The notes: a model not told the origin generated them from the letters alone. Positions 1 to 6,232 are shown, counted from the first letter of the stretch. The stretch: 10,379 bases of DNA from Desulfobacterales bacterium (GCA_029940115.1 JAOZRQ010000160.1:1-10379); one strand, 5' to 3'. Numbers and translations: made by a program.

Positions 1-56
1 GTGATGCGTGAAACGTGATGCGTGAAACGTGATGCGTGAAACGTGATGCGTGAAAA
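1..56. repeat. 14-bp tandem repeat, four copies
   Basis: The unit GTGATGCGTGAAAC occurs three times exactly (1-14, 15-28, 29-42) and a fourth time with its last base changed (43-56). The window starts inside the array, so more copies may lie upstream. Each unit carries GTG and ATG triplets, but 14 is not a multiple of 3, so the array is not a coding repeat. It lies directly before the DUF262 gene, where a promoter or ribosome binding site would be expected. Confidence 0.95.
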
Positions 57-60
57 AACG

Positions 61-1113
61 ATGTTTACTCAGAGTGAAAAAAAGATGTGGGAGAAACCCG
101 TCAAGGTCTCATCACCAAAGATGACAGATGCTGAGATCAATTTAAAATACAGTGTCGGCGAACAGCGTCTTATCACAGAAGCGAACCGGGAGAAGCTACC
201 CAATTTCATCAGTGCGTTGGAAAAGCCGGGATATATGGAGACAAGGCCATTTTATCAGCGTAGGGAACGCTGGAAAATCGAACAGCAATCAAGACTGATC
301 GAGTCTTTTATCATGAATATTCCGGTTCCCCCCCTTTTTTTGTATGAGAAGGATTTCAACAAATATGAGGTGATGGATGGTCAGCAACGGATAAATGCCT
401 TGAAGTCATTTTATGATGGGAAGCTCAAGCTCAAGGGGTTAAGCATATGGGAAGAATTGGATGGCCGCACCTACTCAACGCTTCCCTCACAAATCCGCCA
501 AGGACTTGATCGGAGATCGATCTCCTACATTATCGTCCTGAAAGAATCCACTCCTGACGAGGAGTATGCCATGCTTCTCCGCCAGACCGTATTTGAGAGA
601 CTGAACACAGGGGGGGTCAAACTTGAGAATCAGGAAATCAGAAACAGTCTCTTTCAAGGCCCGTTCAACGATATGCTTTTGGAGCTCACAAGACTTGATC
701 AGTTCAGGGATGCCTTCGGTATGCCAAGATACACTGAGAATGAGGATGAGAAAAATGAATTGGGTTCTCCGATCAAGAACACGTTATATGAAAAAATGGG
801 TGATGCAGAGTTGGTTCTGCGCTTCTTTGCATTGCGCCATGTCGAACATTTCACAAAAGGAATAGGAGGTTTTTTGGATATCTACATGAGCCGGGCGCGA
901 AATTTCGGCAAGGAGGATATTGAGCAACTCAGATGTCTTTACATGGAAACACTTGATTTGGCCGCTCATATACTGACACCTAAAAATTTATGGCCAAGGT
1001 ACTTAAATGCCTGTCGCTTCAGAGTGCGAAGCTTTGTGTGCCGCCTGCTTCCGGCCATACGCACAAAGCAAGCTTTGCACTCCGGAGTGTGGACAGGTTT
1101 GAAAAAAATATAG
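61..1113 (+). CDS. DUF262 (GmrSD N-terminal-like) protein, probably 3'-truncated
   Basis: This is a DUF262-family protein, related to the N-terminal nucleotide-binding domain of GmrS/GmrD-type restriction enzymes (ParB/Srx-like fold). Visible family features are the stretch RPFYQRRERW followed by QSRLIESFIMNIPVPPLFLYE, the signature DGQQR (about residue 106 from this start), RRSISYIIVLKES, and VFERLNTGGVKLENQEIRNSL. Homology to full-length stand-alone members seems to continue through LVLRFFALRHVEHF and GFLDIYMSRARNF to about LDLAAHI. The remaining roughly 40 residues are unlike the family and are encoded by a long imperfect hairpin (1010-1097), so the natural C-terminus is probably lost. The start is uncertain. 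ATG at 61 is used, but no good Shine-Dalgarno is visible, and GTG 43, ATG 85 and ATG 121 are alternatives. No DUF1524 nuclease domain is present. Function is unknown; a defence role is only suggested by family membership. Confidence 0.8.
   Translation: MFTQSEKKMWEKPVKVSSPKMTDAEINLKYSVGEQRLITEANREKLPNFISALEKPGYMETRPFYQRRERWKIEQQSRLIESFIMNIPVPPLFLYEKDFNKYEVMDGQQRINALKSFYDGKLKLKGLSIWEELDGRTYSTLPSQIRQGLDRRSISYIIVLKESTPDEEYAMLLRQTVFERLNTGGVKLENQEIRNSLFQGPFNDMLLELTRLDQFRDAFGMPRYTENEDEKNELGSPIKNTLYEKMGDAELVLRFFALRHVEHFTKGIGGFLDIYMSRARNFGKEDIEQLRCLYMETLDLAAHILTPKNLWPRYLNACRFRVRSFVCRLLPAIRTKQALHSGVWTGLKKI
1010..1097. repeat. Long imperfect inverted repeat overlapping the 3' end of the DUF262 gene
   Basis: The arms start with CCTGTC at 1010 and end with GACAGG at 1097. 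Inside, GAGTGCGAAGCTTTGTG on the left pairs with a right arm whose complement reads GAGTGCAAAGCTTGCTTTGTG. The loop region is around CCGCCTGCTTCCGGCCATA. A few mismatches and a 4-bp bulge are present. It resembles a miniature palindromic element or REP-like unit more than a terminator, since no T-run follows directly. It supplies most of the last 35 codons of the upstream reading frame. Confidence 0.75.
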
Positions 1114-1121
1114 ATTTTTGA

Positions 1122-1772
1122 ATGACTATGATTGCAATCATGGACTACGACGCAGGAAATCTGACAAGTGTTGCCCGGGCCGTGACGCACATCGGCTTTG
1201 AATGTGTGGTCACCAATGACATTCAGGAGCTGGCGGCCGCTGAACGGATCATCTTTCCGGGGGTCGGCGCGGCCGGATCGGCCATGAGGAGTCTCAAACG
1301 GCTGGGGCTTGACAAGGCCATAAAGGATGCCTTGGCCGCGGGCAAGCCGATTCTCGGCATATGTCTCGGCACCCAAGTCATCATGGAACAGAGTGAGGAG
1401 GATGGCGGCACCCCCTGCATGGGGATCATCAGCGGCTCCACCCGGGCCTTTCCGCATGAGATGAAGCAAAAGAAGGCCGAGGATGGCAGTTCCTTGAAGA
1501 TCCCCCACATGGGATGGAACCGCGTCCTTGTCAGAAAGGGACACCCGGTGCTTTCCGGAATCGGTGAGGCCGACGAGTTCTATTTTGTACACGGGTTTTA
1601 TCCTGCCCCGGATGATGCCGCGCATGGGATTGGCGAGACCGACTACGGCGTCACCTTCTCTTCCATCATCGGATGCAAAAATATCATTGCCACCCAGTTT
1701 CATCTTGAGAAGAGCGGACGGCCCGGGCTCAAGTTGCTGAAAAATTTTTGCGCGTGGGATCCGGTTCTGTGA
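1122..1772 (+). CDS. hisH: Imidazole glycerol phosphate synthase, glutamine amidotransferase subunit
   Basis: HisH hydrolyses glutamine and channels ammonia to HisF, which makes imidazole glycerol phosphate and AICAR in histidine biosynthesis. The 216-residue length is typical. The N-terminus IAIMDYDAGNLTSVARAV matches the class I amidotransferase HisH start. The nucleophile is Cys81 in GICLGTQ, and the other triad residues are His194 and Glu196 in QFHLEKSG. IPHMGWN (about 127-133) and FYFVHGFYP are HisH signatures. Small departures are HLEKS for the usual HPEKS and VHGFY for VHSYY. ATG 1122 is used; ATG 1128 is possible, and no clear Shine-Dalgarno is visible. No hisF or other his gene is in the window, so it is an orphan here. 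It follows the truncated DUF262 gene by 8 bp, which looks accidental. A paralogue used in surface-sugar amidation cannot be excluded. Confidence 0.93.
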   Translation: MTMIAIMDYDAGNLTSVARAVTHIGFECVVTNDIQELAAAERIIFPGVGAAGSAMRSLKRLGLDKAIKDALAAGKPILGICLGTQVIMEQSEEDGGTPCMGIISGSTRAFPHEMKQKKAEDGSSLKIPHMGWNRVLVRKGHPVLSGIGEADEFYFVHGFYPAPDDAAHGIGETDYGVTFSSIIGCKNIIATQFHLEKSGRPGLKLLKNFCAWDPVL

Positions 1773-1867
1773 GAGATTTTTCAGCATCCTTCATTTTGAA
1801 GGAAACTCCATAACTGTCAAGATGCCCATGAAATTTCCGTATGGGATTGCGGCGGGATGTTGTTTGG

Positions 1868-3340
1868 TCACAGATCCCAAACGGGTCCTTTTGAAGCCAG
1901 ACAGGCAAATCCTGCGAACAGGGAAAGGGTCACCAAGACAAGGCAGATATTCAGAACCTGCCCGATTCTCCGCCTCACCGATATCGGAGAGGCATCCCGG
2001 AACAGTTCCAACAGAATCGCCAGCATCAGCCCCGCTCCGATCCCCGCTCCGAGAGAGAACAGAAACAGCTTCCGGATATCAGGCCCCACAGGCGTGTCAG
2101 GGGGCTGGGCCGGATGTTGAATGTGCAGATGTTGCGGACCGGTTTTTCGCCATTCTGCCAGAAGCATGTCCGCCTCCATTCTTTTCTTCAACAACGGCTG
2201 ACATGCCTCCTGAATGGTCTCATAAGCGCGTTGCAAAGCCGCCATCTCCTGCTCTCTTTTCGGGGTATCTTCAATCCGTTTCTCGCAGATGCGGATCTGA
2301 CGGCGCAATCTTGAGAGATTCTTCTGATCTTTTTTGATCTCCCGGCGCAACGCATCACCGCGCGCGTCCACCTCCCTGAGTTCCCCGAGTGTGGCCGCTC
2401 GGTGCGTTTCGCCAGCCTGCTCCGCCTCCCTTTTCCGACGTTCAATCTGCAAGCCTCTCTCTTGCGCCTGCCTTTCGACTTCTGGTTCAAGTTCCGCTAT
2501 CTTCTCCTTCGCCGATATGACATCCGGATGGTGATGGGTATATCTCGCGACAAGTCTCACATATTCTGCTTTCAATCGTTCCAGTTCCAGCGCATCTTCC
2601 GATGTCATCCAAACCGTGGATTCGGGTGTCTTTGGAGGGGCGTGGGCCTCCATTTCCCGACGGATCGCCTCTGCCTGAGCCTCCTGTTGGGCCAGCCGGA
2701 TCTGTTTGTCACTCAGACGCTCCTGATCTTCGGTCAACTCCCCCCGAAGCTTTGAAAGGGCATGCATGTTCGTGTTCAGGTCTTTCGGAAGCCTGCCCGT
2801 GTGGTCTGCATGATAGGCTTTGAGCGAGCCTTCAACAAGCCGGCGCTCCTTTTTCCTGACCCTGAGTTTCGCTTCGACAAAATCCCTGACATCTGCAAGA
2901 AATTCTGTGGTGAGCCGGATCTTTCGGTCAACAAAATCAGCAGCGATGGAGTTGACGGCCGCTGCCGTTTTTTCCGGATGGTCCCCTTTGAGCGAAATGG
3001 CAATGGCAATCGTCTCATCGTCGTTTTTCACACGCACGGACATGTTTCTCTGCATCAGGACAAGCTTCTCCTCCTCAGTGACCAGTTCATATCCCGATTC
3101 TGAAAAAATCCCGGTCTCTTTTATCGCTTTTCGGATAGCGCCATGCCGCTTTATCTGGTGGGACAGGATGATCGGATTCGTCTCCACGAGGGGATCAGGC
3201 AAGTTTTCGGAGGGTATGAGGACCACCGCCTCTGCAATGTAAGTTCTCGGAAGGGTCAAGGCAAGATAGAGCCCCGTTGCCATGGAGAGAGAAAGTAGCA
3301 TGAAGATGAATTGCCAGCGTCTTGAAATCAGATTTTTCAT
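1868..3340 (-). CDS. Wzz/GumC-type polysaccharide chain-length determinant protein
   Basis: This is a polysaccharide co-polymerase of the inner membrane, expected to set chain length or assist export of a surface polysaccharide. Numbering from ATG 3340 (490 residues), a first membrane helix lies at about 10-30. A Wzz-like periplasmic part follows with a conserved RYTHHHPDV motif (about 266-274). Long charged coiled coils span about 150-230 and 255-400. A Pro-rich stretch, HPAQPPDTPVGPD (409-421), precedes the second helix (423-446), and a third hydrophobic segment lies at 462-483. The extra last helix and large size fit GumC/PEP-CTERM-locus-type chain-length proteins. No tyrosine kinase domain is fused. 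The start is uncertain: ATG 3355 or GTG 3379 in the same frame are possible, and only a weak GGGAAAT lies before 3340. No polymerase, flippase or glycosyltransferase gene is adjacent; the nearest polysaccharide gene is the sugar-phosphate transferase at 6946, on the other strand. Confidence 0.88.
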   Translation of the reverse strand: MKNLISRRWQFIFMLLSLSMATGLYLALTLPRTYIAEAVVLIPSENLPDPLVETNPIILSHQIKRHGAIRKAIKETGIFSESGYELVTEEEKLVLMQRNMSVRVKNDDETIAIAISLKGDHPEKTAAAVNSIAADFVDRKIRLTTEFLADVRDFVEAKLRVRKKERRLVEGSLKAYHADHTGRLPKDLNTNMHALSKLRGELTEDQERLSDKQIRLAQQEAQAEAIRREMEAHAPPKTPESTVWMTSEDALELERLKAEYVRLVARYTHHHPDVISAKEKIAELEPEVERQAQERGLQIERRKREAEQAGETHRAATLGELREVDARGDALRREIKKDQKNLSRLRRQIRICEKRIEDTPKREQEMAALQRAYETIQEACQPLLKKRMEADMLLAEWRKTGPQHLHIQHPAQPPDTPVGPDIRKLFLFSLGAGIGAGLMLAILLELFRDASPISVRRRIGQVLNICLVLVTLSLFAGFACLASKGPVWDL

Positions 3341-3360
3341 CGCGGTATTTCCCATAACAC

Positions 3361-3417
3361 CCGTGCCCTGCCGGGGCACGGCGGGGGGCAGGGGCGAGGC
3401 ACGGGCGGGAGCACGGG
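3361..3417. repeat. GC-rich hairpin and G-rich stretch between kinase remnant and chain-length gene
   Basis: CCGTGCCC (3361-3368) pairs perfectly with GGGCACGG (3374-3381) around a 5-base loop. The following 36 bases on the + strand are G-rich, with five runs of at least three G separated by short spacers. The hairpin lies 20 bases upstream of the chosen start of the chain-length gene and overlaps the alternative GTG start. It is also just past the stop of the kinase remnant, so it could attenuate read-through, but no T-run follows on the - strand. Confidence 0.6.
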
Positions 3418-3918
3418 TTATAAAGGAATCTCCAGATATGCGGAAATTTCCGCCAATGTTTTCCGGGCTTTTTTGAAATCATAGTGGTTGATCTGCTTTT
3501 CAAGTCGGACCATCCGGACTTCGCATACGGAGTCATTGAGAATGCCCCTCAACGCTTTCACACGCTCCTCGGACTCGATATCGCTGGTATCAAGAAGGCC
3601 AGCCAATTCTTTCACAAGGGGCGTTGCCGCTGAAATGCTGGAAGCAGGGCATGTCTGACCTCTGATCGCGGCAAGAAGTTCGACGGCATGGAGCGGTTTG
3701 GAGAGATACGCATTCATCCCCGAGTCAAGGCAATGTTGAGGAGAACTTTTCTCCACATGGGCGGTCATCGCGATGATCGGAATGTCATGATTACGCACAC
3801 CCGATTTCGGATCGCGAATGATCTTTGTGGCTTCGATGCCGTCCAGCTCCGGCATCTGAACATCCATCAGCACAAGATCGTAGTCCGTAGTTTTGAGCGC
3901 ATCAAGGACTTCCCACAA
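3418..3918 (-). pseudogene. Hybrid sensor kinase remnant, C-terminal receiver domain and tail
   Basis: This piece carries the main part of a response-regulator receiver domain: YDLVLMDVQMPELDG holds the phospho-acceptor Asp, IIAMTAH the conserved Thr, and LSKPL the conserved Lys. The first acidic motif of the same domain (AEDS) sits in the preceding piece in another frame, so a frameshift near 3912-3925 splits one domain. The tail ending INHYDFKKARKTLAEISAYLEI resembles the C-terminal helical segment of many Desulfobacterota hybrid kinases. The piece begins with a TTG codon and has no ribosome binding site of its own. Read alone it would be a receiver lacking its first strand and acidic pair, and is unlikely to work. 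Confidence 0.85.
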
Positions 3919-4363
3919 AATCGCCGGAAAGACCAGCTTTTTTCAGGATCATCCGCACCACTTGCTGATTGGAGAGACTATCTTCCGCGACAAGGATGCG
4001 GTAAGGCGGGATGGAAGATTCAGGGATCACGGTTTGCCTGACAGCGGGTGTCTCTGACTTTCCGGAGGACTTTTCAAACACCGCGGCAAACCAGAGTGTG
4101 CTACCCGCCCCTTCCTTTCCAGATTCGATTTTGGAGAAATCCAAGACGTTGTTAACCAACACTTCTGAGGAGGAGAGGAGCGTTTTCACATAGCCATCTT
4201 GTTCCGCGGTCAGTTCTGTGTCAGACAGGAACCAGCTCATATTGATGATCGCGTTCAGAGGGGTCCGAATCTCGTGGCTCATGCTCGCGAGAAATGTTCG
4301 CTTTGCCTGATTTGCGGATTCAGCCTCTGCCTTGGCTTTTTTCAAGGCATTCTCAATCTGCAT
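3902..4363 (-). pseudogene. Hybrid sensor kinase remnant, HisKA domain with ATPase domain deleted
   Basis: From ATG 4363 the piece reads a coiled linker (KKAKAEAESANQAK) followed by the HisKA dimerisation box with phospho-acceptor His30 in SMSHEIRTPLNA. It continues to DFSKIESGK (about 75-83) and then jumps directly to EGAGSTLWFAAVFEK. That last stretch is the far end (G2 region) of a HATPase_c domain. About 110-120 residues holding the N, G1 and F boxes are therefore missing, in frame, near base 4115. After a short linker the first part of a receiver domain follows (YRILVAEDSLSNQQVV), ending at a TGA caused by a frameshift. It overlaps the upstream receiver piece by 22 bp in a different frame. 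The product cannot bind ATP as a kinase should. Confidence 0.87.
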
Positions 4364-4785
4364 ATGTCCCGCATTTCCCGTTCAAGCACAACGTTTTTCT
4401 CCTCAAGACGCGTTTGCAGGTTTCGCAATTCCAGATGTCTTTCCACGCGCGCGACAACTTCTTCCAGATGAAAAGGCTCGGTGGTGTAATCCACCGCATC
4501 CGTGTCAAGGGCCCTGAGCTTGTATTCCATGCCTGTTCGGACACTGAGGAAGATCACAGGCGCGTCCGTCTTTTCTTTCAGAAGCAGACAGAGATCTGTA
4601 TCCAAGAGCGCCATGTCGAGAAGAACAATCGCCGGTTGAAATGTTTCCACGATCTTGACCGCTCTTTCGCTCTCCTCCGCGATAAGCACCTTGAACCCCG
4701 CTTGGCGTAAAGATTCAAACAATACGCCGAGATTGGCAGGGGTATCGTCAACAATCAGCACGGTCTCTCTTTTTGTCTGATTCAT
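4342..4785 (-). CDS. Response-regulator receiver module, N-terminal part of a broken hybrid kinase
   Basis: This 147-residue product starts at ATG 4785, preceded by AGGAAAG at a suitable distance. It has a receiver-domain start (TVLIVDDTPANLGVL, acidic pair at 13-14), phospho-acceptor Asp57 in VLLDMALL, Ser81 in VIFLSV, and a C-terminal coiled linker (about 118-140). Two features look degenerate. The segment after Asp57 is several residues shorter than usual, losing the MPGMDG loop. The conserved Lys of the KPF motif is Glu103 (TTEPF). The linker would run straight into the HisKA linker of the next piece if one base were restored around 4350-4363, so this was probably the first domain of a REC-HisKA-ATPase-REC protein. 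It may still be expressed as a free receiver. A miniature repeat element begins 22 bp upstream of the start codon, where the promoter would be. Confidence 0.75.
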   Translation of the reverse strand: MNQTKRETVLIVDDTPANLGVLFESLRQAGFKVLIAEESERAVKIVETFQPAIVLLDMALLDTDLCLLLKEKTDAPVIFLSVRTGMEYKLRALDTDAVDYTTEPFHLEEVVARVERHLELRNLQTRLEEKNVVLEREMRDICRLRMP

Positions 4786-4807
4786 GAATGATTCTTTCCT
4801 GCGGTTC

Positions 4808-4931
4808 CTGTGTACAGGACAAAAAATCGGGAACGGGCGATAAACCCGGCTTTTTTCCAAACAGCCGACTTCCCAACTGCAAGAAAAAGCCGGGTTTCTT
4901 TCCTCAGTCACCTTTTTTGTCCTGTACACAG
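4808..4931. mobile_element. MITE-like element with 19-bp perfect terminal inverted repeats (family 1, copy A)
   Basis: The left end CTGTGTACAGGACAAAAAA (4808-4826) is the exact reverse complement of 4913-4931. A second inner pair, AAACCCGGC near 4842 and GCCGGGTTT near 4888, is also inverted. The element is 124 bp and has no coding capacity. TGCGGTTC lies at 4800-4807, directly abutting the left end, and again at 4933-4940, one base after the right end, like an 8-bp target duplication. The whole element could fold into a long hairpin. Confidence 0.8.
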
Positions 4932-4949
4932 TTGCGGTTCATATGAGAA

Positions 4950-5056
4950 TCTGACGGATTTTGTGGTCTGGGGCCGTTTTTTGAATGCGGTGATTCGGAT
5001 GGCCTCCGCGTTTTTCCAACCGGCTGAGATGATGCAGTACCACAAAATCCGTCAGA
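4950..5056. repeat. Inverted-repeat element, family 2, copy A
   Basis: TCTGACGGATTTTGTGGT at 4950-4967 is the exact reverse complement of 5039-5056. The element is 107 bp with no coding capacity. It begins ten bases after the flanking duplication of the family 1 element, so the two are effectively nested side by side. A related end sequence, with TAACGG for TGACGG, recurs around 6126-6344. Confidence 0.75.
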
Positions 5057-5296
5057 ACCAGAATTGTTCATTATCCGTTGGAACCTTCATGCTTCGGGGC
5101 ATATATTTCCGAAAGCGGCATGGAAAGCTGCCCGCGTAGGTCACCAGCCTCTCACAAGTCCAGAGCCGACTCGTTCATGGCCAACGATATTCTGCATTTT
5201 ATCCAGTTCAGGGGGAAAGTCAATAAAAAAACGTAACCTTAGCGCGTAACGGTGATAATCAGCAGATCTGAAACCCGGTTTTTGACATCCTGCCGC

Positions 5297-5462
5297 GCCC
5301 CGACAAGAGATGTCGGGCAAGCATGGAAACCTGATCGCCCAGTCCCCTGAGGGCTGAAACCGGGTTTCTCTGCCAAAAGAACAAAGAAACCCGCGTCCCG
5401 ATAAGAGATGTCGGGGCAAGCATGGAAATCTGATCGCCCAAGCTCTGAAACCAAGGTTCTCT
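5297..5462. repeat. Two ~98-bp-spaced direct repeat units with conserved hairpins
   Basis: Unit 1 (5297-5372) and unit 2 (5395-5462) share a hairpin, CCCGACA-AGAGA-TGTCGGG in unit 1 and CCCGATA-AGAGA-TGTCGGG in unit 2. Both continue with GCAAGCATGGAAA, then CTGATCGCCCA, and end with a GAAACC...GGTT palindrome. The change from C to T in the stem of unit 2 keeps a G-T pair on one strand. Unit 2 is slightly shorter and its terminal palindrome is degraded. Confidence 0.8.
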
Positions 5463-5571
5463 GTTCTTTCATATTCACTGATTTCCTGTGAACTTAAACG
5501 TGACAATTTTTGCTGTGTTGCATTTTTCTCTTGACTTTTTATCATTTTTACGGAATTTTATCCTTAAATAT

Positions 5572-5665
5572 CTTTGTACAGGACAAAAAGTCGCGAAGGC
5601 GAGAAACCCGGCGGTTTGGAAATCTGCCCGTCTGGGAGAAAAGCCGGGTTTTTGTCCTGTAACAG
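5572..5665. mobile_element. MITE-like element, family 1, copy B
   Basis: The left end CTTTGTACAGGACAAAAAG (5572-5590) and the right end, whose complement reads CTGTTACAGGACAAAAAC, match the ends of the element at 4808-4931 with few changes. The inner AAACCCGGC and GCCGGGTTT pair is also kept. The copy is 94 bp, shorter than copy A, and no flanking duplication is evident. It lies in the leader of the hemerythrin gene, ending 38 bp before its start codon. Confidence 0.72.
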
Positions 5666-5703
5666 AGCAATTTTTTGAAAATTCCGAAGGAGATTAAGTA
5701 AGG

Positions 5704-6114
5704 ATGGCTTTATTTGAATGGTCAGACCAGTACAGCGTGGGGGTGTCCCGCATGGACTCGCATCATCAGAAGCTCTTTGACATGTTGAACAAACTGCATG
5801 ATGCGATGACCATAGGCAAGGCAATGGATGTGATCGCGAGCATCATCAAAGAACTCCTTGATTATACCAAATATCACTTTGGCGAAGAGGAGCGGTTGAT
5901 GGAGCAGATCAACTATGTGAGGCTGGAAGATCAGAAAACCGCGCACCGGAAATTCATATCCTCCATTGAAGATTACAAGGAGCAGGCGGACAGAGGCATG
6001 GCCGCGTTCGTCAGCTCCGGCGTATCCATGCTCCTTACGGATTGGTTGCGAAACCATATCGGGGTGATGGACAAAAAGTATCAGGAGGAGATGAACGCCA
6101 AGGGCATCAAGTGA
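5704..6114 (+). CDS. Bacteriohemerythrin with one altered iron ligand
   Basis: This is a 136-residue single-domain hemerythrin, a four-helix bundle that normally binds O2 at a di-iron site. It is used in oxygen sensing, storage or detoxification in anaerobes and microaerophiles. The tryptophan start FEWSDQYSVGVSRMD and the metal motifs are clear: His21 in DSHHQKLF, His58 and Glu62 in YHFGEEERLM, His81 in AHRKF, and His118 and Asp123 in NHIGVMD. The position of the remaining ligand, the first His of the family HxxxH, is Gln77 here (EDQKTAH; codon CAG at 5932-5934). The site thus has six of seven usual ligands. The length is normal and the frame intact. A ribosome binding site, GAAGGAG, lies upstream of ATG 5704. 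The gene stands alone between repeat clusters, and a family 1 inverted-repeat element sits in its leader. Confidence 0.92.
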   Translation: MALFEWSDQYSVGVSRMDSHHQKLFDMLNKLHDAMTIGKAMDVIASIIKELLDYTKYHFGEEERLMEQINYVRLEDQKTAHRKFISSIEDYKEQADRGMAAFVSSGVSMLLTDWLRNHIGVMDKKYQEEMNAKGIK

Positions 6115-6232
6115 AATGAAGCTGATTCTAACGGATTTTGTGGTTGCGTGTGATTTCAGACGGTCACGAGAAGAACTATGAAGAATGAAGCTGATTCTAA
6201 CGGATTTTGTGGTTGCGTGTGGTTTCAGACGG
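6115..6232. repeat. 49-bp direct repeat, two copies at 69-bp spacing
   Basis: Bases 6115-6163 and 6184-6232 are identical except for one A/G difference. Each copy contains TTCTAACGGATTTTGTGGTT, the end sequence of the family 2 element. The first copy starts directly at the hemerythrin stop codon. Confidence 0.9.

Larger units (their letters stand above)
4932..5571. other. Repeat-filled intergenic region without a credible gene
   Basis: About 640 bases between the two family 1 elements hold a family 2 inverted repeat (4950-5056) and a two-unit ~98-bp direct repeat (5297-5462). Open frames here, including a long one on the - strand over 5141-5545, are made largely of the repeats themselves and show internal duplication in translation. 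They have no recognisable domain. An AT-rich stretch at 5500-5570 contains TTGACT at 5531 and TTTTAT at 5556, a poor promoter candidate with a 19-bp spacer, pointing at the hemerythrin gene. Confidence 0.7.

Noticed and set aside
61..1113. Complete GmrSD-type restriction system
   Set aside because: No DUF1524 nuclease domain or partner gene is present, and the gene looks truncated.
966..1787. Long open frame antisense to hisH
   Set aside because: The + strand encodes a clear full-length HisH with all catalytic residues; the antisense frame is a shadow.
1822..2337. Open frames on the + strand opposite the chain-length gene
   Set aside because: The - strand product has the expected membrane helices and coiled coils; the + frames are Pro/Ser/Arg-rich shadows without domains.
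5264..5462. Possible CRISPR array
   Set aside because: Only two long diverged units with no regular spacers and no cas genes.
5141..5545. A 134-codon open frame on the - strand
   Set aside because: Its translation is built from the two direct repeat units (AIRFPCLP appears twice) and has no family resemblance, so it is a by-product of the repeats.
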